Below, in pieces: positions 18,505 through 25,927 of a stretch of DNA of 64,000 nt (position 1 is its first letter; each line of letters opens with the position of its first letter). The stretch is from Acidimicrobiia bacterium (lineage in GTDB: Bacteria > Actinomycetota > Acidimicrobiia > IMCC26256 > PALSA-610), in contig DATBAK010000065.1 in NCBI GenBank assembly GCA_036271555.1, positions 1-64,000 on the forward strand, given 5' to 3'. The position numbers and the translations under genes were made by a program. Under the pieces are notes generated by a model that saw nothing but the letters and a program-made list of their open reading frames with translations, was not told where the DNA came from and made no database searches.

Positions 18505-19014
18505 TCAGCGACGAGGCTGCTTGGGCTCCGTCGTCTTCTCGAGGCTCGGCCCGACGTCCCGGTTCGCGAGGTCGCGCTGGAGCTCGTCGACGGCCCGCTC
18601 GAAGTCGTCGAGGCCCTCGAATCCCTTGTAGACGGACGCGAACCGCAGATACGCGACCGGGTCGAGCGCACGCAGCCGCTCGAGCACGGCCATGCCGAGC
18701 TCCTCGCTGCTGATCTCGGCGCCGCGCTCGCGCAGCGACTCCGTGATCTCCGACCCGACCGTGTCGACGGTGTCGTCGTCGAGGCGGCCGCTCGCCGCAC
18801 GGGCGATCCCGGCGACGAGCTTGTCGTGGTCGAAGGGCTCGAGCTCACCCGAGCGCTTCCGCACGACGAGCGACACGTCGAGCGCGCGCTCGAGCGTGCT
18901 GTAGCGACGCCCGCAGGCCAGGCACTCGCGCCGCCGGCGCACGGCCGTACCGTCCTCCGCCAGCCGCGAGTCGATGACCTTGTCGTCGTCGGCACGGCAG
19001 TACGGACAGCGCAT
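18505..19014 (-). CDS. nrdR: Transcriptional repressor NrdR
   Basis: The product has 169 residues. A zinc ribbon is formed by Cys3, Cys6, Cys31 and Cys34 (MRCPYC, CLACGRR), followed by the conserved RRRR-C and RRYSTLER segments. An ATP-cone domain covers about 48-138 (VVRKRSGELEPFDHDKL to VAYLRFASVYKGF). NrdR senses ATP/dATP and represses ribonucleotide reductase genes; its target here is evidently nrdJ, 214 bases downstream behind an NrdR box. The last 30 residues are a charged tail that varies in the family. Confidence 0.97.
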   Translation of the reverse strand: MRCPYCRADDDKVIDSRLAEDGTAVRRRRECLACGRRYSTLERALDVSLVVRKRSGELEPFDHDKLVAGIARAASGRLDDDTVDTVGSEITESLRERGAEISSEELGMAVLERLRALDPVAYLRFASVYKGFEGLDDFERAVDELQRDLANRDVGPSLEKTTEPKQPRR

Positions 19015-19065
19015 GCGCGCACGCTACCGCCGGCTTCTCGCATCAGAATCGGCGCGACCATGCGC

Positions 19066-19464
19066 TCAGTTTCCGAGCCACATGATCGTCTCGCCCGGCA
19101 CGAGCGCGGTCGTGTGGCGCGCCGCGACGAGCTCGTCGACGATCTCGCGTGGATCGGCCTTCGGGTCGAGCTCGCCGGCGATCTTCCAGAGCGTGTCGCC
19201 GGGCTGCACGATGTGCGTGACCACATGCGGGCGGCGCCCGGAGGCGGTGAGGGGGGAGCCTCCGAGCGCCGCGCCCGCGTGGGCCGCCGTCAGCACGGTC
19301 CCGAGCGCGATCCCGACGGCGACGACCCGACGCCGCCAGTAGGTGGCGGCGGGTCGGTGGCTTCGGCGGGTGGCGGGCGGTCGACGCCGCAGGGACGCAG
19401 CGGGGCCGGGAAGGACACCCGCACCACGCCTCGACGTCTCGACCGGATACATGACGGCAACCAT
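19066..19464 (-). CDS. LysM-domain membrane protein divergent from lexA (YneA-like position)
   Basis: The product has 132 residues from the ATG at 19464 (GAGGAG seven bases upstream); a longer frame to 19644 runs through the SOS operators and is rejected. A basic N-terminal tail of about 45 residues precedes one membrane helix (VVAVGIALGTVLTAAHAGAAL) and a C-terminal LysM domain (about 82-131, HIVQPGDTLWKIAGEL). LysM binds peptidoglycan. In Firmicutes and many actinobacteria a LysM protein encoded next to lexA (YneA/ChiZ/DivS group) halts cell division during the SOS response. Two LexA-type operators lie between this gene and lexA, so I infer a DNA-damage-induced division inhibitor. Confidence 0.8.
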   Translation of the reverse strand: MVAVMYPVETSRRGAGVLPGPAASLRRRPPATRRSHRPAATYWRRRVVAVGIALGTVLTAAHAGAALGGSPLTASGRRPHVVTHIVQPGDTLWKIAGELDPKADPREIVDELVAARHTTALVPGETIMWLGN

Positions 19465-19595
19465 CTGGACACTCCTCGTCTCGTTCGCCGGAGCGAGGTG
19501 GGCTCCGGACTCCCCGCCCCGCAGGCTCCGGCTGGTGGCCGAGCGGGGTGGGCTCGATGCGGATCGAACCACGGGGGTGAGACAGTCATCGTTGG

Positions 19596-19609
19596 CGAAC
19601 AGACGTTCG
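19596..19609. promoter_or_regulatory. SOS box 1 (LexA operator) between lexA and the LysM gene
   Basis: CGAACAGACGTTCG is a perfect match to the actinobacterial/Gram-positive LexA operator (CGAAC-N4-GTTCG). It lies in the 208-base divergent region, 64 bases before the lexA start and 132 bases before the LysM gene start, where it can control both. Confidence 0.9.
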
Positions 19610-19625
19610 GTGTCAAGAGGCAAAT

Positions 19626-19641
19626 GCGAACGGGTGTTTGC
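19626..19641. promoter_or_regulatory. SOS box 2 (imperfect LexA operator)
   Basis: GCGAACGGGTGTTTGC has the GAAC-N4-GTTY spacing with one change in the second half-site (GTTT for GTTC), flanked by symmetric GC. It is 30 bases from the first box and 32 bases before the lexA ATG. Confidence 0.65.
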
Positions 19642-19672
19642 CACGAACGCGTGATCGTGTTACCTTCCGGAC

Positions 19673-20311
19673 ATGTCCCCCGAAGGTGCGCGGCTCACGG
19701 ACCGACAGCGGCAGGTGCTCGAGTTCATCGACACCGAAGTACGGCGGCGGGGCTACCCGCCGAGCGTGCGTGAGATCGGCGAGGCGGTCGGTCTGTCGTC
19801 GCCCTCGACGGTGCACGCGCACCTCGCCGCCCTGCAGGACAAGGGCTACATCCACCGCGACCCGACGAAGCCGCGCGCGCTCGAGATCACGTACGAGCCG
19901 AGCAGCGGCGCGACGGTCGAGCGCCGGCCCGTCCGGCACGTCCCGCTCGTCGGCGACGTCGCCGCCGGCACCGGCGTGCTCGCGGCCGAGAACATCGAGG
20001 AGACGCTGCCCGTCCCCGAGGACCTCACCGGCGACGGCGACCTCTTCATGCTGCGCGTGCGCGGCGACTCGATGATCGAGGTCGGCATCTTCGACGGCGA
20101 CTACGTCGTCGTGCGCAGCCAGCCGACGGCCGAGAACGGTGAGATCGTCGTGGCCGGCATCCCCGGCGACGAGGCGACGGTCAAGACCTTCCTGCGCCGG
20201 CGCAACAAGATCGTCCTGCGGCCCGAGAACCCGACGCTCGACGAGATGGTGTTCGACCCGAGCGAGATCTCCATCTATGGCCGCGTCGTCACCGTGCTCC
20301 GCAAACTCTGA
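19673..20311 (+). CDS. lexA: LexA repressor
   Basis: The product has 212 residues. The N-terminal winged helix (about 1-70) has LTDRQRQVLEFI and the recognition region PPSVREIGEAVGLSSPSTVHAHL. The linker leads to the Ala98-Gly99 autocleavage site (GDVAAGTG). The S24-type protease domain has the catalytic Ser133 in GDSMIE and Lys171 in ATVKTF. LexA blocks SOS genes until RecA filaments trigger self-cleavage. Two LexA operators precede it, so it autoregulates, and it is divergent from the LysM gene. Confidence 0.98.
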   Translation: MSPEGARLTDRQRQVLEFIDTEVRRRGYPPSVREIGEAVGLSSPSTVHAHLAALQDKGYIHRDPTKPRALEITYEPSSGATVERRPVRHVPLVGDVAAGTGVLAAENIEETLPVPEDLTGDGDLFMLRVRGDSMIEVGIFDGDYVVVRSQPTAENGEIVVAGIPGDEATVKTFLRRRNKIVLRPENPTLDEMVFDPSEISIYGRVVTVLRKL

Positions 20312-20378
20312 GTTCCTCGGACGAGCGAGCGCGGCCCGACTCGGAGCAGCAAGACGGCTCGCCGTACCATTCTTCGCG

Positions 20379-20735
20379 GTGAGCGAAGTATCCGAGCACC
20401 AGCGGCGAACGCTCTGGCACACGGCGTGGGGTGTCGCGGTCGCAGCCTCCACGGCGTTCGCGATCGGCTACGGCGCGTCGCACTACGCCGACCCTTCGAT
20501 CGGTGCCGAGCGCACGCCCGCGTGGCCGTTGTTCGTCGCGATCGCGGTGGTGCTCGGAAGCGTGTGGTTCCTGCTCGCGCCCGAGCTGCACCAGTGGCCG
20601 TTCGCGGAGCAGCCGTCCGGCACGGAGTCGCACGACGACGTCCTCACCGGCGCGCTCTCCGCCACCGGCGAGTCCGCGCCGATCGGCGGCTTCCGGATCG
20701 AATCGGCGCCCCACGAGGACGACCCGACCGGCTGA
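20379..20735 (+). CDS. Small two-helix membrane protein of unknown function
   Basis: The product has 118 residues from a GTG at 20379; the frame is open upstream but that part overlaps lexA. Two hydrophobic helices (WGVAVAASTAFAIGYGA and PLFVAIAVVLGSVWFLLA) are separated by about 20 residues and followed by an acidic, Ser/Gly-rich tail of about 45 residues. No family is recognised. It lies 67 bases after lexA and is convergent with the propeller gene, one base away. Confidence 0.55.
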   Translation: MSEVSEHQRRTLWHTAWGVAVAASTAFAIGYGASHYADPSIGAERTPAWPLFVAIAVVLGSVWFLLAPELHQWPFAEQPSGTESHDDVLTGALSATGESAPIGGFRIESAPHEDDPTG

Positions 20736-20736
20736 C

Positions 20737-21969
20737 TCAGGCGCGGTGGGCCGTCCAGGTGTCACCGCCGTCGCGCGTCGTCCAGATCCGGGAGTCCCCG
20801 ATCGCGACCCGCCCGGTCTGCGCGTCCTCGAACCCGAGGAACGAGACGCCGTCGTTGATCGTGAAGCCGGGCACGGTCAGCGTCTCCGCCCAGCTCGCGC
20901 CGACGTCGTGCGACACCACCACGTGGGCGTTGGCTCCGTCGGTCCCGACGACGACGATCGAGGTCGATGTCCCTGCTGCGATCGCAGCCCCGCCACCACC
21001 GGGCGCGCTGAACGGGCTGGGCAGTGAACGGCCGGGACCGAAGGTCGCGCCCGCGTCCGACGAGGCGCGGACGTACGTGCCGCCGGCCGCGTGCCGGCAC
21101 AGCGCGGCGACGAACCCGCCCGGCGCGGCCGCGAGCTGCACGAGGAGATCCTGGACACCGAGCGAGCACGGGTTCGGACTCGACTGCCACGTCGCACCAC
21201 TGTCGACCGAGCGAACGAGATGCCGCTCGGTCGAGCCCATCGCCGACTGATACGTCGCGATGTACAGCCGGGGACCGTCGTAGAGCAGCTGCGCCTCCGT
21301 GCCCGGACCGATGTCGGGCGTCGTGACGCGCGCCCAGAGCGACGTGCCGACGACCGAGCTCTGGAGCTCGTAGTCGCAGGGACCCGGGCAGCCGTCGCCC
21401 ACACTCACCAGCCGGTACGCGCGTCCGTGCGCGACCTCGAGCGCGACGACCGGCGGCGACGACGAATGCGTCCATGTCGCGCCACCGTCGTCGGTCGTGA
21501 AGAACGAGTCGCCGAAGAGATAGCCGTGGCGCGCGTCCGCGAATCGAATGTGTGTGACCGAGGCGGGTGCGTCCGCGACCGACCGCCAGGTCAGCCCGCC
21601 GTCGATGGTCTGCAGGATCGAGGAGCGGGTCAAGGCCCAGCCGGCGTCGTCGCTGATCCACGTCGTGTCGGCGATGGCGGACCTCACGAGAATCGACGGC
21701 TCCGTCGTCGCCGTCGGGCCCGCGGACGAGCTCGACGAAGCGCCGTGCGTGGCGAACTGCACCGAGTGCGACGGCCCACGCGACAGCTCGACGCCGACAC
21801 CACTCGCGCCGACCACGACCAACACGCCCGCGAGCACGGCCGCCCCGCTTCGGCGCCGCACTCGCCGCCGGTACCGTGCGCGCCCCGCCGCCGGAATGTC
21901 GGAGACCGGCTCGACCGCGTCGGCGTACTCGTGCAACCGCGCGCGCACGCGCGCGTCGTCGTCGCTCAT
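20737..21969 (-). CDS. Membrane protein with extracytoplasmic BNR/sialidase-like beta-propeller; possible anti-sigma partner
   Basis: The product has 410 residues. The N-terminal 45 residues are cytoplasmic and charged (SDDDARVRARLHEYADAVEP), followed by a basic stretch, one membrane helix (AAVLAGVLVVVGASGVGV) and an outside domain. That domain carries repeated Asp-box-like blades: TIDGGLTWRSV, TTDDGGATWTHS, SVDSGATWQSS, SSDAGATFGPG and TTRDGGDTWTAH. Such repeats form sialidase/VPS10-type propellers. Its ATG overlaps the sigma-factor stop (ATGA), the usual arrangement of a sigma factor and its anti-sigma. No zinc-finger anti-sigma motif is seen, so the anti-sigma role is inferred only from position and topology. 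Confidence 0.75.
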   Translation of the reverse strand: MSDDDARVRARLHEYADAVEPVSDIPAAGRARYRRRVRRRSGAAVLAGVLVVVGASGVGVELSRGPSHSVQFATHGASSSSSAGPTATTEPSILVRSAIADTTWISDDAGWALTRSSILQTIDGGLTWRSVADAPASVTHIRFADARHGYLFGDSFFTTDDGGATWTHSSSPPVVALEVAHGRAYRLVSVGDGCPGPCDYELQSSVVGTSLWARVTTPDIGPGTEAQLLYDGPRLYIATYQSAMGSTERHLVRSVDSGATWQSSPNPCSLGVQDLLVQLAAAPGGFVAALCRHAAGGTYVRASSDAGATFGPGRSLPSPFSAPGGGGAAIAAGTSTSIVVVGTDGANAHVVVSHDVGASWAETLTVPGFTINDGVSFLGFEDAQTGRVAIGDSRIWTTRDGGDTWTAHRA

Positions 21970-22523
21970 CGTTGTGCCCCGCCCTCCATGATCGACGCGA
22001 GCCGCGCCAGCCCCTTCGCGGTCTGCGACTTCACCGTTCCGACCGCGATGCCGAGCATCGCGGCGGTCTGCGCCTCGGAGAGATCTTCGTAGTACCGCAG
22101 CACGATGCACTGGCGCTGGCCCGGCGGCAGCGAGTGCAACGCGGCCAGCAGCTCGTCGCGCTCCACGACGAGCGTGTCGAGCGCGCGCGGATCGGCGTCG
22201 AAGGTCGACTGCGTGACGAGCCGTTCGAAGCGGCGCGCGACGCTGCGCCGGCGCCACGCGTTCTTCACCGCGTTCACGACCGCTCGACGCAGGTACGCCT
22301 CGACGTTGCTCACCCGACCGCGGCGCCACTGCACGTACACGCGCACGTACGCGTCGGCGACGAGGTCCTCTGCGGAGGCCTGATCGCCGACGAGCAGCAC
22401 GGCGAGTCGCAGCGCGGACCGGTAGTGGGTCTCGAACAACTCGTCGAAGGACGGCTCGGACTCGACGGGCCCGAACTCGGTCAGCTCCCCCACGGTCACC
22501 AGATTGACCGACACCGCATCCAC
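21966..22523 (-). CDS. ECF sigma factor (SigE/sigma-70 family)
   Basis: The product has 185 residues. Region 2 is SFDELFETHYRSALRLAVLLVG followed by ASAEDLVADAYVRVY, and region 4 is SLPPGQRQCIVLRYYEDLSEAQTAAMLGIAVGTVKSQTAKGL. Sigma region 1 and 3 are absent, as in extracytoplasmic-function factors. The likely start is the GTG at 22523, though GTG codons a few residues later are possible. It is followed by the overlapping membrane propeller gene and lies 52 bases after the sugar dehydrogenase gene. Confidence 0.92.
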   Translation of the reverse strand: MDAVSVNLVTVGELTEFGPVESEPSFDELFETHYRSALRLAVLLVGDQASAEDLVADAYVRVYVQWRRGRVSNVEAYLRRAVVNAVKNAWRRRSVARRFERLVTQSTFDADPRALDTLVVERDELLAALHSLPPGQRQCIVLRYYEDLSEAQTAAMLGIAVGTVKSQTAKGLARLASIMEGGAQR

Positions 22524-22548
22524 ACGCTCACCGACACCGGACCCTCGG

Positions 22549-22560
22549 CAAAGGTTGCCG
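22549..22560 (-). promoter_or_regulatory. Possible ECF-type -35 element upstream of the sigma gene
   Basis: On the minus strand CGGCAACCTTTG lies 26 bases before the sigma GTG start. GCAACC-type -35 elements occur at promoters of this sigma group, which would mean autoregulation. No clear -10 partner is seen, so this is tentative. Confidence 0.3.
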
Positions 22561-22575
22561 GGACGCGCCGATCAG

Positions 22576-23841
22576 CTACGAGTGCGTGATGACGTGGACC
22601 TCGCCGCCGTTCGCGTAGGTCGTGTAATACAGCGCCTTCGTGCCGTTGTGGGGCGCGAAGCGCAGCGCGATCACCGAGCCCGCGCCGAGGCCTTTCACGA
22701 ACGACTTGGACGTCCAGCCGCCCTTGGCATTCGGTGCGAGCAGCGCGATGCGGCCGCAGAGGTAGTCGGCGTAGAGGTAACCGCCTTTGAACCGAGCCGA
22801 CCACACACCGTTCGGCACGAACGCGCCGCCCGTGATCGTGCCGCAGCCCTGGAGGTGCCGGTAGTCGAAGATGGGATTGGTCATGCCCGCGGGCGGCGGG
22901 CCGCAGTCGGTCGTCGATCCGTTCGCGCAGTGGCCCTCGCGCACGTTCCACCCGTAGTCGGCGCCCGGCACCGCGGCGTCGATCTCCTCCCACGTGGCCT
23001 GACCGACGTCGTCGACGAACAACCGCGTGCGCGCGACGTTCGGGTCGAACGCGAAGCGGAAGGGATTGCGCAACCCGCGCAGGAACGTCTCCTGGCAGAC
23101 CTTCATCGGTGCGGCATCGCCGTGGTTGCAGCGCGCGGTACCTGCGCCGCGGAACGGGTTGTCGCTCGGGATGCCGCCGGTCCGCGTGATGCGCAGCACC
23201 TTGCCGCGCAGCGTGTTGCCGCGCCGCGAGGTCGCGTTGTCGCCGTCGCACCCGCTCGCGCCCGTGTAGTCGCAGCCACCGTCACCGACGCTCACGTAGA
23301 GCATGCCGTCGTGTCCGAAGCCGACGTCACCGGCCTCGTGATTCGCGTGGTACGAGATCATCCCGTCGATGAGGATCTTCTCGCTCGCGCGGTCGATCGT
23401 GTTGCCGTGCATCGTGAAGCGCGACACGCGGTCGACCGGCACGTCGGCGCTGAGCGTGCCGCACTGCGTGCCGTTGCGGAACGTGTAGTACACGTACACG
23501 AACCCGTTCGTCGCGAACGCGGGGTCGATCGCGACACCGAGCAGGCCGCGTTCCGAGAAACCGGCGCACACGATCGCCGTGAGGTTGAGCGCGGGCGTCG
23601 CGACGAGCTTGCCGTTCGCGCGCAGGACGAAGACTTTGCCCTGCTGATCGGCGACGAGCGTGCGGCCGTCGGGCATCGGCGCGAGCGCGACCGGATCCTC
23701 GACCGTGGCGACCAGCTTGTCGTGGAATCCCGCGGGCAGGCGCTCCGCCGATTGCGCGGTACCCGTCGCCACCGCGCGCCCCGAGACCGTCGTTGCCCCT
23801 GCGATCATCGCCACGATCGTGATGACGAGCGCTCGTCGCAT
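22576..23841 (-). CDS. Secreted PQQ-dependent sugar dehydrogenase (GSDH/sorbosone type)
   Basis: The product has 421 residues from the ATG at 23841 (a GTG at 23856 is also possible). A signal peptide (RRALVITIVAMIAGATTVSGRA) precedes a six-bladed glucose/sorbosone dehydrogenase propeller. Family motifs are ERGLLGVAIDPAF, the catalytic-His region SYHANHEAGDVGFG, MLYVSVGDGG, RGLRNPFRFAFDP, DVGQATWEEI and YGWNVREG. It oxidises aldose-type sugars outside the membrane, passing electrons to the respiratory chain. Many Cys pairs (for example ARCNHG, KVCQET, GHCANG) suggest disulfides. PQQ or calcium binding is a family inference. It follows the flavoprotein gene by about 20 bases. Confidence 0.85.
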   Translation of the reverse strand: MRRALVITIVAMIAGATTVSGRAVATGTAQSAERLPAGFHDKLVATVEDPVALAPMPDGRTLVADQQGKVFVLRANGKLVATPALNLTAIVCAGFSERGLLGVAIDPAFATNGFVYVYYTFRNGTQCGTLSADVPVDRVSRFTMHGNTIDRASEKILIDGMISYHANHEAGDVGFGHDGMLYVSVGDGGCDYTGASGCDGDNATSRRGNTLRGKVLRITRTGGIPSDNPFRGAGTARCNHGDAAPMKVCQETFLRGLRNPFRFAFDPNVARTRLFVDDVGQATWEEIDAAVPGADYGWNVREGHCANGSTTDCGPPPAGMTNPIFDYRHLQGCGTITGGAFVPNGVWSARFKGGYLYADYLCGRIALLAPNAKGGWTSKSFVKGLGAGSVIALRFAPHNGTKALYYTTYANGGEVHVITHS

Positions 23842-23860
23842 CCGTGCCGAGCTCACGCCC

Positions 23861-25876
23861 TCACAGTGACATGCCGACATCGGCCGCGTCGAGAAGGGCG
23901 CCCTCGAGCATGCCCACGCGGCGGCAGTCGCCGATGACGCGATGCACGATTCCCGCGGCCGTAAGGGCGGTGGCCACGGTCTCGTCGGGGCGGCCGGGCG
24001 TCGCGACGAGGACGGAGTCGGCGGGCAGCCGCTCGGCCGAGGCGTCGCCGGCGCGCACGTAGACGGCGTCGGCTTCGATGCTCTCGACGACGCGGCCGGG
24101 CGCGAATCGCACGCCCCGTTCTTCGAGGGTGGCGACGAGCTCGAAGCGGCCCGGGAGGCCGAGCTCCGCTCCGAACACGTTGGTCGCCTCGACGATCGTG
24201 ACCTCACGCCCGCGCCGCGACGCGAGGTCGGCGAGCGAGAGGCCCGCCTTGCCACCTCCGATGACGACGACGCGCCGGCCCACCAACGCGCCGTCGTCGG
24301 CGAGCCACGAGCCGAGCCCGTCGACGGTGTGCACGAACGGCAGATCGGAGCCCGGGCCCTCGAGCCCGCTCCACGCCGCGCCCGTCGCCACGACCACCTC
24401 GTCGAAGCCACCGCGCGCGACGAGCTCCGGAGTCGCGTCGACGCCGAGCGCGACGGCCGCGCCCGACCCGTCGAGCTCGTGCTGCAGCCACCCGACGAAG
24501 CGATCGATCGGGGCGTCGCACCGTCCCGCGGCGACGAGACGCCCTCCGAGACGCGTGCCCGCCTCCCACAACGTCACCGCGTGCCCGCGGCGCGCGAGCA
24601 CCGCGGCCGTGTGCATGCCCGCGGGTCCACCGCCGATCACGAGCACGCGGCGCGGGTTCGTCGCGGGCTCCGGTGCGCGGTCGCCCCGTCCGGTCGCGGG
24701 GTTTGCGACACAGGCGACGCTCGTGCCGAGGAAGATGTTGCCGATGCAGCGGTACTGATAGATGCACGGCCGAACATCGTCGATGCGGTCGTCGCGCAGC
24801 TTCGCCGGCAGCTCCGGGTCGGCGAGGAGCTTGCGGCCCATCGCGACGAAGTCGGCCGCACCTTGCGCGACCGCGCGCTCGGCGTCGTCGGGCTCGATGC
24901 GACCGAACGTGATGACCGGCACGGTCACGTGGCGGCGCACCTCGGCCGCGAAGCCGACGAGCGCGTTGGGTTCGTGCGGCGTGTGCGATCGCGTGATGCC
25001 GACGGCGACGTTCCCGTTCGCGAATGCGCTGACGTGCACCGCGTCGGCGCCCGCCGCGATCGCGAGCGAGATGACTCGTAGCGCGTCGTCGAACGTCTCG
25101 CCACCCTCACGGAAGTTCTCCTGCGCGTTGATGCGGAACCAGATCGGGAAGTCGTTCCCGACGCGCGCTCGCGCCGCGCGGAGCACTTCGACGAGCAGCC
25201 GGGCGCGGTTCTCGAGCGCGCCGCCCCACTCGTCGGCGCGCTGGTTCGACGCCGGCGAGAGGAAGTCGTCGATCAAGTAGCCGTGCCCGGCGTGGATCTC
25301 GACACCGTCGAACCCGGCCCGCCGCGCGCGTTCGGTCGCGTCGGCGAACGTCTCGACGACCCACGCAAGATCCTCGGCGGTCGCGACCTGCAGCCGGAAC
25401 TTCGACGTCGGCTGCGTGAACGGCGCGGTCATCGCCGCGATCTCGTCGGCGGTCACCATCTGCGAGAGCCGGTCCGGGGCGGGTCGCGCCGGTGGCGAAG
25501 CGCACAGCACGGCACGACCCTGCGCGATATCGAGCAGTGAGCGCTGGCCGTCGTGCACGAGTTGGGCGGCGATGCGCGCCCCGTGGTGGTGCACGCGATC
25601 GGTGAGCGCGCGCAGGCCGGGAAGGAACTCGTCGCTCGAGAGCGCGGTCTGCTGCGCGCCGTACGAACCGGACGGGTAGGCGACGCTCACCGAGCCGACG
25701 AGCAGGAGCCCCGCGCCGCCTCGCGCGCGGGCCTCGTAGTACGCGATCTGGCGCTCGCTCACCGAGCCGTCGGGCTCCGCGAGACAGTCGCCCATGGGGC
25801 ACATCAGGATGCGGTTGCGGATCTCGAGCTTCCCGATGCGGCCCGGCGCGAGCAGGTGCGAGAAGCGGGACGACAT
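23861..25876 (-). CDS. FadH/Old-Yellow-Enzyme-type NADH:flavin oxidoreductase
   Basis: The product has 671 residues, the usual length of 2,4-dienoyl-CoA reductase/TMADH-type enzymes. The N-terminal TIM barrel (about 1-345) binds FMN: FSHLLAPGRIGKLEIRNRI at the start and the active-site segment HAGHGYLIDDFLSP near 205. A cysteine segment follows (about 369-390), then the FAD domain (VLVIGGGPAGMHTA) and an inserted NAD domain (VVVIGGGKAGLSLA). Substrates of the family are enoyl-CoAs, enones and amines. The iron-sulfur motif is unusual: CIYQYRC-x11-C has three cysteines and a Gln where the second ligand of CxxC is expected. The ATG is 51 bases from a divergent gene. Confidence 0.9.
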   Translation of the reverse strand: MSSRFSHLLAPGRIGKLEIRNRILMCPMGDCLAEPDGSVSERQIAYYEARARGGAGLLLVGSVSVAYPSGSYGAQQTALSSDEFLPGLRALTDRVHHHGARIAAQLVHDGQRSLLDIAQGRAVLCASPPARPAPDRLSQMVTADEIAAMTAPFTQPTSKFRLQVATAEDLAWVVETFADATERARRAGFDGVEIHAGHGYLIDDFLSPASNQRADEWGGALENRARLLVEVLRAARARVGNDFPIWFRINAQENFREGGETFDDALRVISLAIAAGADAVHVSAFANGNVAVGITRSHTPHEPNALVGFAAEVRRHVTVPVITFGRIEPDDAERAVAQGAADFVAMGRKLLADPELPAKLRDDRIDDVRPCIYQYRCIGNIFLGTSVACVANPATGRGDRAPEPATNPRRVLVIGGGPAGMHTAAVLARRGHAVTLWEAGTRLGGRLVAAGRCDAPIDRFVGWLQHELDGSGAAVALGVDATPELVARGGFDEVVVATGAAWSGLEGPGSDLPFVHTVDGLGSWLADDGALVGRRVVVIGGGKAGLSLADLASRRGREVTIVEATNVFGAELGLPGRFELVATLEERGVRFAPGRVVESIEADAVYVRAGDASAERLPADSVLVATPGRPDETVATALTAAGIVHRVIGDCRRVGMLEGALLDAADVGMSL

Positions 25877-25927
25877 CGCGCAGGAACCTACCGAGCGATC
25901 CGGCCGCCCGGCGATACCGTCGTGACG

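Noticed and set aside
19465-19644. N-terminal extension of the LysM protein
   Set aside because: The extension runs through both LexA boxes and has no ribosome-binding site; the ATG at 19464 has GAGGAG.
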